Below are positions 46,316-56,500 of a stretch of 64,000 nucleotides of DNA, piece after piece; the first letter of the stretch is position 1; every line of letters begins with the position of its first letter. The position numbers and the translations under genes were made by a program. The notes beneath the pieces are model-generated. The model was not told the DNA's origin. It saw only the letters and a program-made list of their open reading frames with translations, and did no database searches. This DNA comes from a bacterium. Lineage in GTDB: Bacteria; Zhuqueibacterota; QNDG01; JAFGCO01. The DNA lies in assembly GCA_016932575.1 (NCBI GenBank), contig JAFGCO010000042.1, forward strand, positions 18,682 to 82,681, read 5' to 3'.

Positions 46316-47323
46316 ATGCAGGTTCAACAGCTGGATTGGGGCAGTATGAATAATCAAAAAGTTTCACAATTTGTTCTTGTGAATAAAAATCAGATGACTG
46401 CAAAAATAATCAATTATGGAGCGATTCTGGTGTCACTGGAAATGCCAGATAGAAATGGTAAAACAGACAATATTCTTTTGGGATATTCCAATCTGGCAGG
46501 ATACCAGAATGATTCGTTTTTTATTGGTGCAACAGTCGGCCGTTATGCGAATCGAATTGCAAGAGGGCGTTTCACGCTGGACGGGAAGGAATGTCATCTG
46601 CCGATCAATGACGGACCCAATCATTTACATGGCGGTCCGGATGGATTTTATAAAAAGGTTTGGGAAGCAAAGCCCTTTCAGGAAGCAGATAGAGGGGGTG
46701 TTGTCTTGACTTATTTCAGTCAGGACGGTGAGGCAGGATATCCTGGCAATCTGAATGTTAAAGTCACTTATTGTCTGACTGATCATAATGAATTGAAAAT
46801 TGATTATGAAGCAACCACTGATCGGGCCACGCCTGTTAATTTAACGAATCATGCCTATTGGAATCTGGCCGGCAAGAACACAATCAAGAATCATGTGCTG
46901 ACCCTGTTCGCATCCCGGTATTTGCCGGTGGATGAAACTGCGATTCCATTGGGGGAATTGGCTCCTGTCCAGGGCACACCAATGGACTTTACTGTCGCCA
47001 AATCCATTGGACAAGACCTGGATAGTATACCCGGAGGATATGATCACTGCTATGCTGTCGATTCACCCAGCGACAGGGCAGTCCCTGCTGCCCGGCTCGA
47101 AGATCCCGACAGCGGTCGGATCATGAATGTCCTGACAACAAAGCCAGGTATTCAATTTTACAGTGGCAATTTTTTAGAGGATCCATTCCTGAAACATGGT
47201 GCCTGTTGTCTTGAAACACAGTATTTTCCTGATTCTCCGAATCAACCCGATTTTCCCTCCTGCATCTTATTGCCGGAGGACGTTTATCAGCATGCAACAA
47301 TACACCGATTTGATATTGAATAA
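46316..47323 (+). CDS. galM: Aldose 1-epimerase (mutarotase)
   Basis: A 335-residue cytoplasmic mutarotase interconverting alpha and beta anomers of aldoses. Motifs: GRYANRIARGRFTLDG, PNHLHGGPDGF (active-site His), VNLTNHAYWNLAG (second His) and the catalytic Glu near the C-terminus (CLETQYFPDSPNQPDFP). AGGAGG lies just upstream. It opens the arabinose/galactose operon after the LacI gene, 110 bases away. Confidence 0.92.
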   Translation: MQVQQLDWGSMNNQKVSQFVLVNKNQMTAKIINYGAILVSLEMPDRNGKTDNILLGYSNLAGYQNDSFFIGATVGRYANRIARGRFTLDGKECHLPINDGPNHLHGGPDGFYKKVWEAKPFQEADRGGVVLTYFSQDGEAGYPGNLNVKVTYCLTDHNELKIDYEATTDRATPVNLTNHAYWNLAGKNTIKNHVLTLFASRYLPVDETAIPLGELAPVQGTPMDFTVAKSIGQDLDSIPGGYDHCYAVDSPSDRAVPAARLEDPDSGRIMNVLTTKPGIQFYSGNFLEDPFLKHGACCLETQYFPDSPNQPDFPSCILLPEDVYQHATIHRFDIE

Positions 47324-47363
47324 GCCGTCCATATCATAGGAGATTATGCGGAAAGGAAAGGAT

Positions 47364-49043
47364 ATGTCTCAAGATGTTTTTGTGATTGGAATGGATTACG
47401 GGACGGATTCAGTACGCTCTGTGCTTGTCAATGCCAATACAGGGGAAGAAGTCTCAAATGTCGTCTTTGAGTATCCGAGATGGAAGGCCGGTAAATTCTG
47501 TGATCCAGCCAATAATCAGTTTCGTCAGCATCCCTTGGATTATATGGAAGGCCTGGAATATACAATCAAAGAAGCTGTCCGGCAGGCGCCAGCAGGTATT
47601 GAGGAGAGAATAAAGGCTATTGCTGTGGATACGACCGGTTCCACACCCGTGGCCGTGGATAAGTCCGGAACACCTTTGTCGTTAAAACAGGATTTTGAAG
47701 AAAATCCGAATGCCATGTTTATTCTATGGAAAGATCATACGGCTGTCAAAGAGGCCGGAGAGATCAATTTACTTGCCCGTTCATGGGGTGGTGTTGACTA
47801 CACACAGTATGAAGGTGGCATATATTCCTCGGAATGGTTCTGGGCCAAAATTCTGCATATTTTACGTGTGGACGAAAAAATCAGGAGGGCGGCCTGGTCC
47901 TGGGCTGAACACTGCGATTGGATTCCGGCACTGCTGACAGGTGTTCAGGATGTCATATTCATGAAGCGGGGACGGTGTTCGGCGGGACATAAAGCCATGT
48001 GGCACGAATCCTGGGGTGGTCTGCCATCAGAAGAGTTTTTGATAAAGCTCGATCCGCTCCTTACCGGATTAAGAGAGCGGCTCTATGAGAAAACCGAAAC
48101 CAGTGATGCAAGCGCTGGAACCTTGACAAAAGAATGGGCAGAACGTTTGGGGCTAAAACAGGATGTTGTCGTGAGTGTCGGCGCATTTGATGCGCATATG
48201 GGTGCAGTGGGGGGAGGTGCGAAACCTTTTTATCTGACCAAGATTGTGGGCACATCCACCTGTGATGTATTGACCGCTCCCATGGAGCAATTCGGAGAAA
48301 AACTGGTTTCGGGTATTTGCGGTCAGGTGAACGGTTCTGTTATACCCGGCATGCTTGGTATGGAAGCCGGGCAATCCGCATTCGGTGATATTTATGCGTG
48401 GTTTAAGCAGGTGCTTATGTATCCAGTGGAACAGATTATCGGATCCAGCGCACTGATGGATGCGGAAACGCGTGATAAGCTGATTGCCGAGACTTCCGAA
48501 CGGCTCATTCCTGAGCTGACTGAAGCAGCAAACAGGGTGTCTATTGATGAATCGGGGATTGTGGCCCTCGACTGGATGAACGGCCGCCGGACACCGGATG
48601 CAAACCAACTTCTTAAAGGCGCAATCACCGGACTGAATCTCGGATCCGATGCACCGAAAATTTTTCGCGCTCTGGTTGAAGCCACGGCTTTCGGTGCAAG
48701 AAAAATTGTAGATCGTTTTATTGATGAAGGGGTGCCCATTGAAGGAGTCATTGCTTTGGGTGGTATTCCTAAAAAATCCCCATTTGTGATGCAGGTACTC
48801 GCTGATGTACTGAACCGCCCTATTCTGGTCACTCGGTCCGAACAGGCCTGTGCACTGGGTGCGGCAATGTTTGCAGCGACTGCTGCTGGAATTTATCCCT
48901 CTGTGGAAGCTGCTCAGGATGCCATATCGAGTGGATTTGAGCATGAATATCATCCGAATCCGGAAAATTCAAAAAAGTACGAGACACTTTATCATCAATA
49001 TTCCAGGCTGGGAGCGTTTATTGAAAAAGAGACCTTGTCATGA
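47364..49043 (+). CDS. araB: Ribulokinase
   Basis: A 559-residue FGGY kinase phosphorylating L-ribulose to L-ribulose 5-phosphate. The signature MDYGTDSVR, specific for ribulokinases, is at the N-terminus; the middle has VDTTGSTPVAVD and the FGGY C-terminal half reads GLNLGSDAPKIFRALVEATAFGAR. ATG 47364 is chosen, six bases after AAGGA; an ATG at 47346 sits too close to AGGAG. It overlaps araD by four bases. Confidence 0.93.
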   Translation: MSQDVFVIGMDYGTDSVRSVLVNANTGEEVSNVVFEYPRWKAGKFCDPANNQFRQHPLDYMEGLEYTIKEAVRQAPAGIEERIKAIAVDTTGSTPVAVDKSGTPLSLKQDFEENPNAMFILWKDHTAVKEAGEINLLARSWGGVDYTQYEGGIYSSEWFWAKILHILRVDEKIRRAAWSWAEHCDWIPALLTGVQDVIFMKRGRCSAGHKAMWHESWGGLPSEEFLIKLDPLLTGLRERLYEKTETSDASAGTLTKEWAERLGLKQDVVVSVGAFDAHMGAVGGGAKPFYLTKIVGTSTCDVLTAPMEQFGEKLVSGICGQVNGSVIPGMLGMEAGQSAFGDIYAWFKQVLMYPVEQIIGSSALMDAETRDKLIAETSERLIPELTEAANRVSIDESGIVALDWMNGRRTPDANQLLKGAITGLNLGSDAPKIFRALVEATAFGARKIVDRFIDEGVPIEGVIALGGIPKKSPFVMQVLADVLNRPILVTRSEQACALGAAMFAATAAGIYPSVEAAQDAISSGFEHEYHPNPENSKKYETLYHQYSRLGAFIEKETLS

Positions 49044-49735
49044 GCCGTTATCGGAATTTAAAAGAAGAGGCCTGGGAGGCCAATCTGGAGCTTCCCAGAA
49101 GGGGTGTGGTGATTTACACCTTCGGAAATGTGAGTGCTTTGGATAAAGAGCACGGCGTGTTTGCCATTAAACCCAGCGGCGTTCCGTATACAGATTTGAA
49201 AGTCAGTGATATGGTGGTTGTGGATATTGAGAACCGGATAGTGGAAGGCCGTTTGAATCCCTCATCAGACACCAAAACTCATGCTTTGCTTTATCGTGAG
49301 TTTAAAGGCATTGGCGGAATAACACATACACATTCTGCATATGCGACGGCCTGGGCGCAAGCAGCGAGAAGCATACCCGTTTACGGGACCACGCATGCAG
49401 ATCATCTCGCGGTTGATGTCCCCTGTACTGAATTGATGACAGATGCAGCCATTCAGGGGGATTATGAAGAAGAAACGGGTCGTCAAATTGTCAAAGCCTT
49501 TCAAGATCTGAATCCCTTGGAAGTGGAAATGATTTTGGTAGCCGGGCATGGTCCGTTTACCTGGGGCAAGACAGCGGCAAAATCAGTATATCATGCCGTG
49601 ATTCTTGAAGAACTGGCCAGAATGGCTTTTTTAACTGAACAGATCAATCCGGAATGCGAGCGGTTAAAAAAGCCTCTGATTGATAAACATTATTTTCGAA
49701 AACACGGTAAAAATGCTTATTATGGACAGAAATAG
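49040..49735 (+). CDS. araD: L-ribulose-5-phosphate 4-epimerase
   Basis: A 231-residue class II aldolase-fold epimerase giving D-xylulose 5-phosphate. Zinc ligands and neighbours are visible in THTHSAYATAWAQ, YGTTHADH and AGHGPFTWG. Its ATG overlaps the araB stop (ATGA), so the two steps of L-arabinose breakdown are translationally coupled. Length is as in E. coli AraD. Confidence 0.95.
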   Translation: MSRYRNLKEEAWEANLELPRRGVVIYTFGNVSALDKEHGVFAIKPSGVPYTDLKVSDMVVVDIENRIVEGRLNPSSDTKTHALLYREFKGIGGITHTHSAYATAWAQAARSIPVYGTTHADHLAVDVPCTELMTDAAIQGDYEEETGRQIVKAFQDLNPLEVEMILVAGHGPFTWGKTAAKSVYHAVILEELARMAFLTEQINPECERLKKPLIDKHYFRKHGKNAYYGQK

Positions 49736-49750
49736 CAGGAGTCTGCTGTA

Positions 49751-50776
49751 TTGAAAGCTGCGATGCTAATCGGGCCAGGTCGCTTCGAGGTCCGGGAAGT
49801 ACCAGATCCGGTTATTACCCAGCCGAATGATGTATTAATTCAAATAGACTACACGGGAATATGCGGATCGGATCTGCATTATTTTCGTACCGGAAAGATC
49901 GGGGATCAGTATGTGACCTTTCCATTTGTGATGGGCCATGAATGTACAGGCCTGGTTCGGGATACGGGACGGGGAGTCCAAGATCTTCATCAGGGTGAAC
50001 ACGTTATTGTGGATCCTGCTGTTTCCTGCAATGGATGTGATCAGTGTCGTTCCGGTCGCATGCACACTTGCCGTAACCTCAAATTTTTAGGATGTCCGGA
50101 TCAGTTAAGCGGTGGATTGGCAGAATATCTGGTAATGCCTCGATCAAGTTGCTACTGCTTACCCGCTACGTTGTCTTTAAAAACAGCGGTGTTTGCTGAA
50201 CCCGTGTCTATTGCTTTATATGCGTGGCAGTTTTTAAACAAAGCAGATGTCCGGGAAATTGGTATTCTGGGGGTTGGTCCGATTGGACTGAGTGTGCTTC
50301 TGACAGCGAGGGATCGTCCATCTGTCCGAGCCTATGTAACGGATAAAGTCAATGACCGCTTGCAGATGTCGAAAACTTTGGGTGCCGTATGGACTGCCAA
50401 TCCTGATCAGGTCGATATCGTCTCAGAGGCAGGTGTTGAGCTGGATGCGGTCTTCGAATGCTGCGGCCAGGAAGAAGCGCTTCATCATGCTGTGAATCTT
50501 CTGAAACCCGGGGGCCATCTTGTGATCGTGGGCATCCCGGAGCAGGATGACATACGGCTGGATCCGCATACGTTGAGGCGTAAGGAAATCCGGATTGACA
50601 ATGTACGCCGGCAGAACAGATGCATGAAAGCAGCAATTCAGTTTTGTGCGGAGCATCACAGTCAATTTCAGGCTTTGTTGACCCATACGTTTCCGTTAAA
50701 CGACGTACAGCAGGCATTTGATATTGCTGAATCATATCAGGATGGTGTGATAAAGTCGGTGATTTCAGTCAGGTAA
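49751..50776 (+). CDS. Zinc-dependent polyol/alcohol dehydrogenase
   Basis: A 341-residue medium-chain dehydrogenase of the sorbitol/galactitol group. Catalytic zinc: Cys in GICGSDLHYF and the GHE motif; structural zinc: CNGCDQCRSGRMHTC (four Cys); NAD-binding LGVGPIGLSVL. TTG start with AGGAG nine bases upstream. It sits between araD and an isomerase gene, so the substrate is probably a sugar alcohol or aldose of the pathway, such as L-arabinitol or galactitol. Confidence 0.85.
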   Translation: MKAAMLIGPGRFEVREVPDPVITQPNDVLIQIDYTGICGSDLHYFRTGKIGDQYVTFPFVMGHECTGLVRDTGRGVQDLHQGEHVIVDPAVSCNGCDQCRSGRMHTCRNLKFLGCPDQLSGGLAEYLVMPRSSCYCLPATLSLKTAVFAEPVSIALYAWQFLNKADVREIGILGVGPIGLSVLLTARDRPSVRAYVTDKVNDRLQMSKTLGAVWTANPDQVDIVSEAGVELDAVFECCGQEEALHHAVNLLKPGGHLVIVGIPEQDDIRLDPHTLRRKEIRIDNVRRQNRCMKAAIQFCAEHHSQFQALLTHTFPLNDVQQAFDIAESYQDGVIKSVISVR

Positions 50777-50954
50777 TATCATGAGCAGATGCAGAATGAT
50801 CAATACATGATATTCCGAATTGGAAATTTGTGTCAGAATTGTTACATCCCGACAGAATATCGATATGCCAGATATAAAATTCCATTTTAGAGACGGGGGA
50901 TTTCGAGGCTATTTGGATAAGATTTATTGAACCATTATTTTGAAAGGAAATACT

Positions 50955-52433
50955 ATGCAGAATATTCCCGAAGTGAGATTGGGTATTGTGGCGGTCAGCC
51001 GCGATTGTTTCCCTGTCGAACTGTCCCAAAAACGGCGAAGCAATGTGATTGAATCCTGTCATGCTCAAAAAATATCTATCATTGAACTCAAGACGACAGT
51101 TGAAAATGAAGCCGATGTTTTGAAATCACTTAAAGAAATTCATGCTCAGGGCGTGAATGCATTGGTGATTTATCTGGGCAATTTCGGACCCGAAGGCCCG
51201 GAAACCCTGTTGGCCAAAAAATTTAACGGACCGGTTATGTTTGCAGCCGCTGCTGAAGAATCGGGTAAAGACCTGATTAACGGCCGGGGCGATGCCTATT
51301 GCGGCATGCTGAGCGCTTCTTATAATATAGGTTTAAGGGAACTCCGGCCGTATATTCCGGAATGCCCTGTGGGCTTACCCGAAGAAGTGGCCAAAATGAT
51401 TGGCGATTTTCAACATATTGCCAGGATCATGCTGGGCCTGAAGCACTTGAAAATCTTTTCATTCGGTCCGAGGCCTCACGATTTTCTGGCCTGTAATGCG
51501 CCAATCAAGCCGCTTTTTGATATCGGCGTTGAGATCATGGAAAACAGTGAACTTGATTTGTACGATATTTATCAGTCAGCTGAGGGAGACAGCCGTATTG
51601 AATCTGTATCGCATGAGATGACCCGGGAACTCGGGGCAGGTAATCAATATCCGGATATTTTAAGAAAACTGGCACAGTATGAAGTGGCACTGATTGATTT
51701 TATGGAGAAAAATCTGGGTGCCTCCCAGTATGGAATCTTTGCCAATAAATGCTGGCCTTCCTTTGAAAAATTCTTTACTTTTGTACCCTGTTACGTCAAT
51801 TCACGTCTGGCCAGCCGGGGTATCCCGGTTTCCTGCGAAGTCGATATTTACGGCACACTCAGTGAATATATGTGCGCCTGTGCAACCCAGCTTCCTCCTA
51901 CATTACTGGATATCAATAATACAGTCCCTGCTGATATGATCCGTGATAACAAAGGAAAAATCGGTGATTATAAACCCAATGACCTTTTTATGGGATTTCA
52001 CTGCGGCAACACACCGGCTTCATGCATGGCCAGTCATGCAATGAAGTATCAGCTCATTATGCACCGTTTGATGGAACCCGATCAGGATCCCGATATTACA
52101 CGGGGGACTCTGGAAGGTCAGATTCGGCCCGGAGAGATGACGGTTTTCCGGCTCCAGTCCACCGCAGATACGATTTTACGCGCCTATGCTGCAGATGGCA
52201 GGATACTCAATATTGATCCGAAATCATTCGGCGGTATAGGGGTGTTTGCAGTACGTGAGATGGGACGTTTTTACCGGCATGTGCTGATTGAAAAACGATT
52301 CCCCCACCACACGGCAGTGGCATTCAAGCACGCGGGTAAATTTCTGTTTGAAGCGGTCAAAATGCTGGGTGTGAACGATATCTCTTTTAATCGGCCCGCG
52401 GGCATGCTGTATCCCAATGAAAATCCATTCTGA
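50955..52433 (+). CDS. L-fucose/L-arabinose isomerase-family protein
   Basis: A 492-residue protein of the FucI/AraA fold. Probable metal-site residues lie in SCEVDIYGTLSEYM and GFHCGNTPASC. It is about 100 residues shorter than E. coli FucI and lacks the canonical AraA sequence. In an operon with araB and araD but no araA it may be the isomerase making L-ribulose, which is inference. ATG 50955 follows AAAGGA with six bases spacing. The 180-base gap before it may hold a promoter. Confidence 0.78.
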   Translation: MQNIPEVRLGIVAVSRDCFPVELSQKRRSNVIESCHAQKISIIELKTTVENEADVLKSLKEIHAQGVNALVIYLGNFGPEGPETLLAKKFNGPVMFAAAAEESGKDLINGRGDAYCGMLSASYNIGLRELRPYIPECPVGLPEEVAKMIGDFQHIARIMLGLKHLKIFSFGPRPHDFLACNAPIKPLFDIGVEIMENSELDLYDIYQSAEGDSRIESVSHEMTRELGAGNQYPDILRKLAQYEVALIDFMEKNLGASQYGIFANKCWPSFEKFFTFVPCYVNSRLASRGIPVSCEVDIYGTLSEYMCACATQLPPTLLDINNTVPADMIRDNKGKIGDYKPNDLFMGFHCGNTPASCMASHAMKYQLIMHRLMEPDQDPDITRGTLEGQIRPGEMTVFRLQSTADTILRAYAADGRILNIDPKSFGGIGVFAVREMGRFYRHVLIEKRFPHHTAVAFKHAGKFLFEAVKMLGVNDISFNRPAGMLYPNENPF

Positions 52434-52513
52434 GAAAAAAATACAGAGTATTGGAGCACATATGATAAAATAAAAAACAATTACCTGATAATGATCTTGG
52501 AAGAGAAGTTTCA

Positions 52514-53443
52514 ATGATAAAAAAAGCGATCATTACGGCTGCAGGAAAGGGAACGCGTCAATATCCCGCAACCAATACCATTCAGAAGGAAATGTTTCCT
52601 CTTGTGGATATTGACGGCATTGCCAAACCCGTGATTCAGATCATTGCAGAACAGGCTGTACGGGCAGGCATTGAGTCCATATGTATTGTGGTGAATCCTG
52701 GAGAATCGGATCAGTTCAAGCAGCATTTTACAGGATTGAATCCAAAAAATTACCAGTCGTTTAAGGAAAAAGGGAAAGAAGGGTACATACATCAATCGGA
52801 GATTCTTAGTCATCTGGAAAAACGGATAACATATATGGAACAGATCGAACAGCATGGGTTTGGTCATGCAGTTTGGTGTGCGCGGGAATTTGTGGCGGAC
52901 GACCCTTTCCTGCTGCTTCTCGGTGATCATGTGTATATATCTGATAAGGAAATTTCCTGCATTACTCAAACACTGCAGGGATTTGAGCGTGTGAGGAAAA
53001 CGCTGTTTCCTGTGATTCGCACGTCCATTGAGCAGCTTCATCTGTTCGGTACATTGACCGGTCTTCCTGTTCATGGACAGAGCGGATTATACCGTGTAAC
53101 AGAAATTATTGAAAAACCGAATCCTGAAACTGCTAAAACAATCCTGGTCACGCAGGATTTGCCCCGGAACCAGTTTTTCACCTTTTTCGGGATGTATGCA
53201 TTGTCTCCGGAAGTTATGCAAATTTTGGATAGTCATGTTAAGGAGAATGTTCGATCCCGGGGAGAAATTCAACTGACCCCTGCCCTTCAGGAACTTGCTG
53301 CAGCCTGCGGTGCCTTTGCCCTTGAAATCGAGGGGCAAAGACTCGATATGGGTACGCCGTTGGGCTATATTAAAACCCAGATGGCTCTGGCACGGAAAGG
53401 CGCATTTTCACAGGAAGTGGAGGGATATATTCAGGGAAGATGA
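52514..53443 (+). CDS. galU: UTP-glucose-1-phosphate uridylyltransferase-like
   Basis: A 309-residue nucleotidyltransferase. The opening is AIITAAGKGTRQYPAT (variant of GLGTRFLP) followed by QKEMFPLVD; later LLLLGDHVY around the metal site and VTEIIEKPNPE. It makes UDP-glucose from UTP and glucose 1-phosphate, or UDP-galactose from galactose 1-phosphate in relaxed enzymes. The latter would suit the galactose 1-phosphate released by the GH112 enzyme at 60.8-63 kb. Confidence 0.85.
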   Translation: MIKKAIITAAGKGTRQYPATNTIQKEMFPLVDIDGIAKPVIQIIAEQAVRAGIESICIVVNPGESDQFKQHFTGLNPKNYQSFKEKGKEGYIHQSEILSHLEKRITYMEQIEQHGFGHAVWCAREFVADDPFLLLLGDHVYISDKEISCITQTLQGFERVRKTLFPVIRTSIEQLHLFGTLTGLPVHGQSGLYRVTEIIEKPNPETAKTILVTQDLPRNQFFTFFGMYALSPEVMQILDSHVKENVRSRGEIQLTPALQELAAACGAFALEIEGQRLDMGTPLGYIKTQMALARKGAFSQEVEGYIQGR

Positions 53444-53550
53444 AATTATATCCTTTAGTGGCGGTCGGTTATTATTTTTTAAAATCAATTTTGGTTTTTT
53501 CTTAATAATCAGTTGCATTAAATTATTTTTTCAAAAAGAAGGAGGATGTG

Positions 53551-56500
53551 ATGCGTACAATAAGAATTTACATTTTGTTTCTTTTTACTGTGCTTATTTC
53601 AGGCAGTTGTCTGTTGGCACAGCCTGCAGATAATCCGAGTACGTTTTGCAACCCCATGAATCTGAATTACCGGTTTATGGTGGACGCTGTGGATGCCAGA
53701 GAGGCGGCCGATCCGGTGGTTGTGCTTTATCAGGACGCATATTATTTATTTGCTTCACGTTCCGGAGGGTACTGGGTCTCCGAGGATTTTCGGAACTGGG
53801 AACTTGTTGTGCCCACCGGGCTGGATGTCGAAAGCTATGCTCCCGCCATTATTGCAATGCGGGATTCGCTGTTTTACATCCCTTCAGGCAATGGTCAGAT
53901 TTTTAAAAGCGGTGATCCCGGATCCGGGGTGTGGGAAAAGGGGCCCAATGTCAATGCTTACGGCGATCCTGCATTTTTCCTGGATGACGATGACCGGCTA
54001 TATATGTTTTTTGGCCTGGCACAGTGGGGCCCCATTCAGGTGGTCGAACTCGATCCGGTGACTTTTGAAAGGATAGGATCGGTTGTCGAAATTCTTCGGG
54101 CGGAGGCATCTGTTCACGGATGGGAGCGGAGGGGAGATACCAACCTCCAGGATGAGAATCCCTGGATTGAAGGATCCTGGATGATAAAAGAAAACGGCCG
54201 GTATTATCTTCATTATGCCGGTCCCGGCACCGAGTTTAAAACCTACGCGGATGGTATTTATGTATCAGATTCCCCGACGGGACCTTTCGAATACGCCACG
54301 TACAGTCCTTTCACTTTCAAACCGACCGGGTTTATCTGCGGGGCGGGGCACGGCAGCACGTTCAAAGACAGGCATGGTCAGTATTGGCATATAGGCACCA
54401 TGACCATTTCGATACAGCATATGTTTGAACGCCGGTTGGGGGTTTTTCCGGTCAGCTTTGACGAAGAGGGTCAAATCCGATGCAATACGGTTTTTGGAGA
54501 CTATCCGCATTATTTTCCGGGCGAACAGGATAACATGGTTGAGGATGGTTTTGCAGGCATGATGCTGCTTTCGCATAAAAAATACGTCATGGCTTCTTCA
54601 TATGTAAAAGATCACAGCGTCGAGCTGGCTGTGGATGAAGAAGTGCGAACCTATTGGAGCGCTCAGACCGGAAACATGGATGAGTGGCTGATGGTCGATC
54701 TGGGATCGCTGTGCAGTGTAGAAGCCGTTCAGGTGAATTTTGCTGAACATAATACCAATCCGGATCAGGTTCGCGGACGCGAAGTCTCTATTTATGAGCA
54801 GTATATTCTCGAACATTCTGTGAACGGCATTGACTGGGAAGTCCTGGCAGACAAAAGTCAGAATCAGAAAGATATGCCGCACGATTACATTGAGCTGGTT
54901 CAACCCGTGAATACCCGCTACATCAAATGTGCCAACGTTTTCACACCGGGTAGCGGCTATTTTGCCATCCGGGATTTGAGAGTTTTCGGAAATTCTGATA
55001 AAGTGGTTATAACGCCGGTGAATGATTTCACGGTTGATCGTGATCCATCGGATGGAAGAGATGCGGTTATTCGCTGGTCACCCGTAGAAAACGCGGACGG
55101 CTATGTGGTACGCTACGGTATTGATCCCGATAAATTATACAACAACTATATGGTCTATGACAAAGACAGTGTATCCATGCACAGTTTAAATCACAGTGTC
55201 GACTATTATTTTAGTGTAGAGGCTTTTGATAACGGTACCGAATATTACCATCCGGCCGGAGAGTTTCGGTCTTCTCAGTCCGGAAACTGGCACGATCCCG
55301 ATGTGTGGGCCTGGCATAATGGCACGGATTGGATCATTCCGGCCCCCAGAGCCCCCCGATATCAGGATGGATTGATTACAATTCTTGATGGTGACACAAT
55401 TACCATTGCAGACCGGGATACTGTGGATCAGCTTCAAATTGCAGCAGGCGGTGTGCTCGCCATTGATCCCGGGATTAATCTGTTTGTCAGTAATGGCGTC
55501 GGACCGGACATGCAGATAGCAGGGAGCATAACAAACTGGGGTTCCATTTTAACGGATGCGGAAGCAATGCTGAACTTTGTTGATGGTGGTGTATATTTGC
55601 ATCAGCAGGACGGCGGTACAATTCCCTCAGCCATATGGCGAAAGGGATCGAGCTGTATCATTAACGGTGTGGTGAATGATGCGCCTGCCAACGGGAATCA
55701 AGATTTTTATCACATCACCTGGAATTGTCCCGGACAGTCCGGCAATAAAAGCATGAAATGGAATGGAAATACGATTGGCGGGAATATTGTCATAGAAAAT
55801 ACCGGTTCGGGGCGCTGGCAAATGTGCGCTCCATCTTCCGGTCAGCAAGCGACTGTCCATATTGCAGGGAGCATCATTCAGTCAGGCGGCAGTTTTTCAT
55901 CAAACGGTACCAGCAATGCGAATACAACTGTCATGATTTACCAGCAGGGCGATATTCAGGTAACGGGAGGCAATTTTTCTGTCAGCAGAGGTTCACAGGG
56001 CGGATCTGGCACAACACTATGGAATCTTGAGGGGAATGTTACCATTCAAGATGCAACCACCCAGAATTCAAATCAGGACGGCGCGATGTTTGTCTTTAAA
56101 AATATCCACAAAGCTCAGACACTTTCTCTTACAAACGTTACTTACGGTTCGGGCGGATTTCCTGTTCAGGTGGACAGCGGCGCGGCTTTGGATATGGGTG
56201 AGAGCATTCTGGAAGGCAGTGGCAGATTTATATTAAAATCAGGTGCGATGCTGATTACCGGTCATGAAGCAGGGGTGGATGCTCCTCTTGCCAATACCGG
56301 GACAAAAGTCTTTGAATCCAACGCCGGTTTTGGATTCAACGGAAAAACCGGACAGGTCACCGGAGATCAAATACCATCGGAAATCGGGGACTTTTTGATC
56401 AATAACAGCCAGGGAGTGAACCTTTCCAAAAGTCTGACAATCAACGGTCAGCTTGAAATAATTCAGGGATCAATCAAATCGGATGCCCATCATATTCAAT

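Noticed and set aside
48153-48953. A 266-codon frame antisense to araB
   Set aside because: Complementary-strand shadow of ribulokinase, which has all its motifs on the plus strand.
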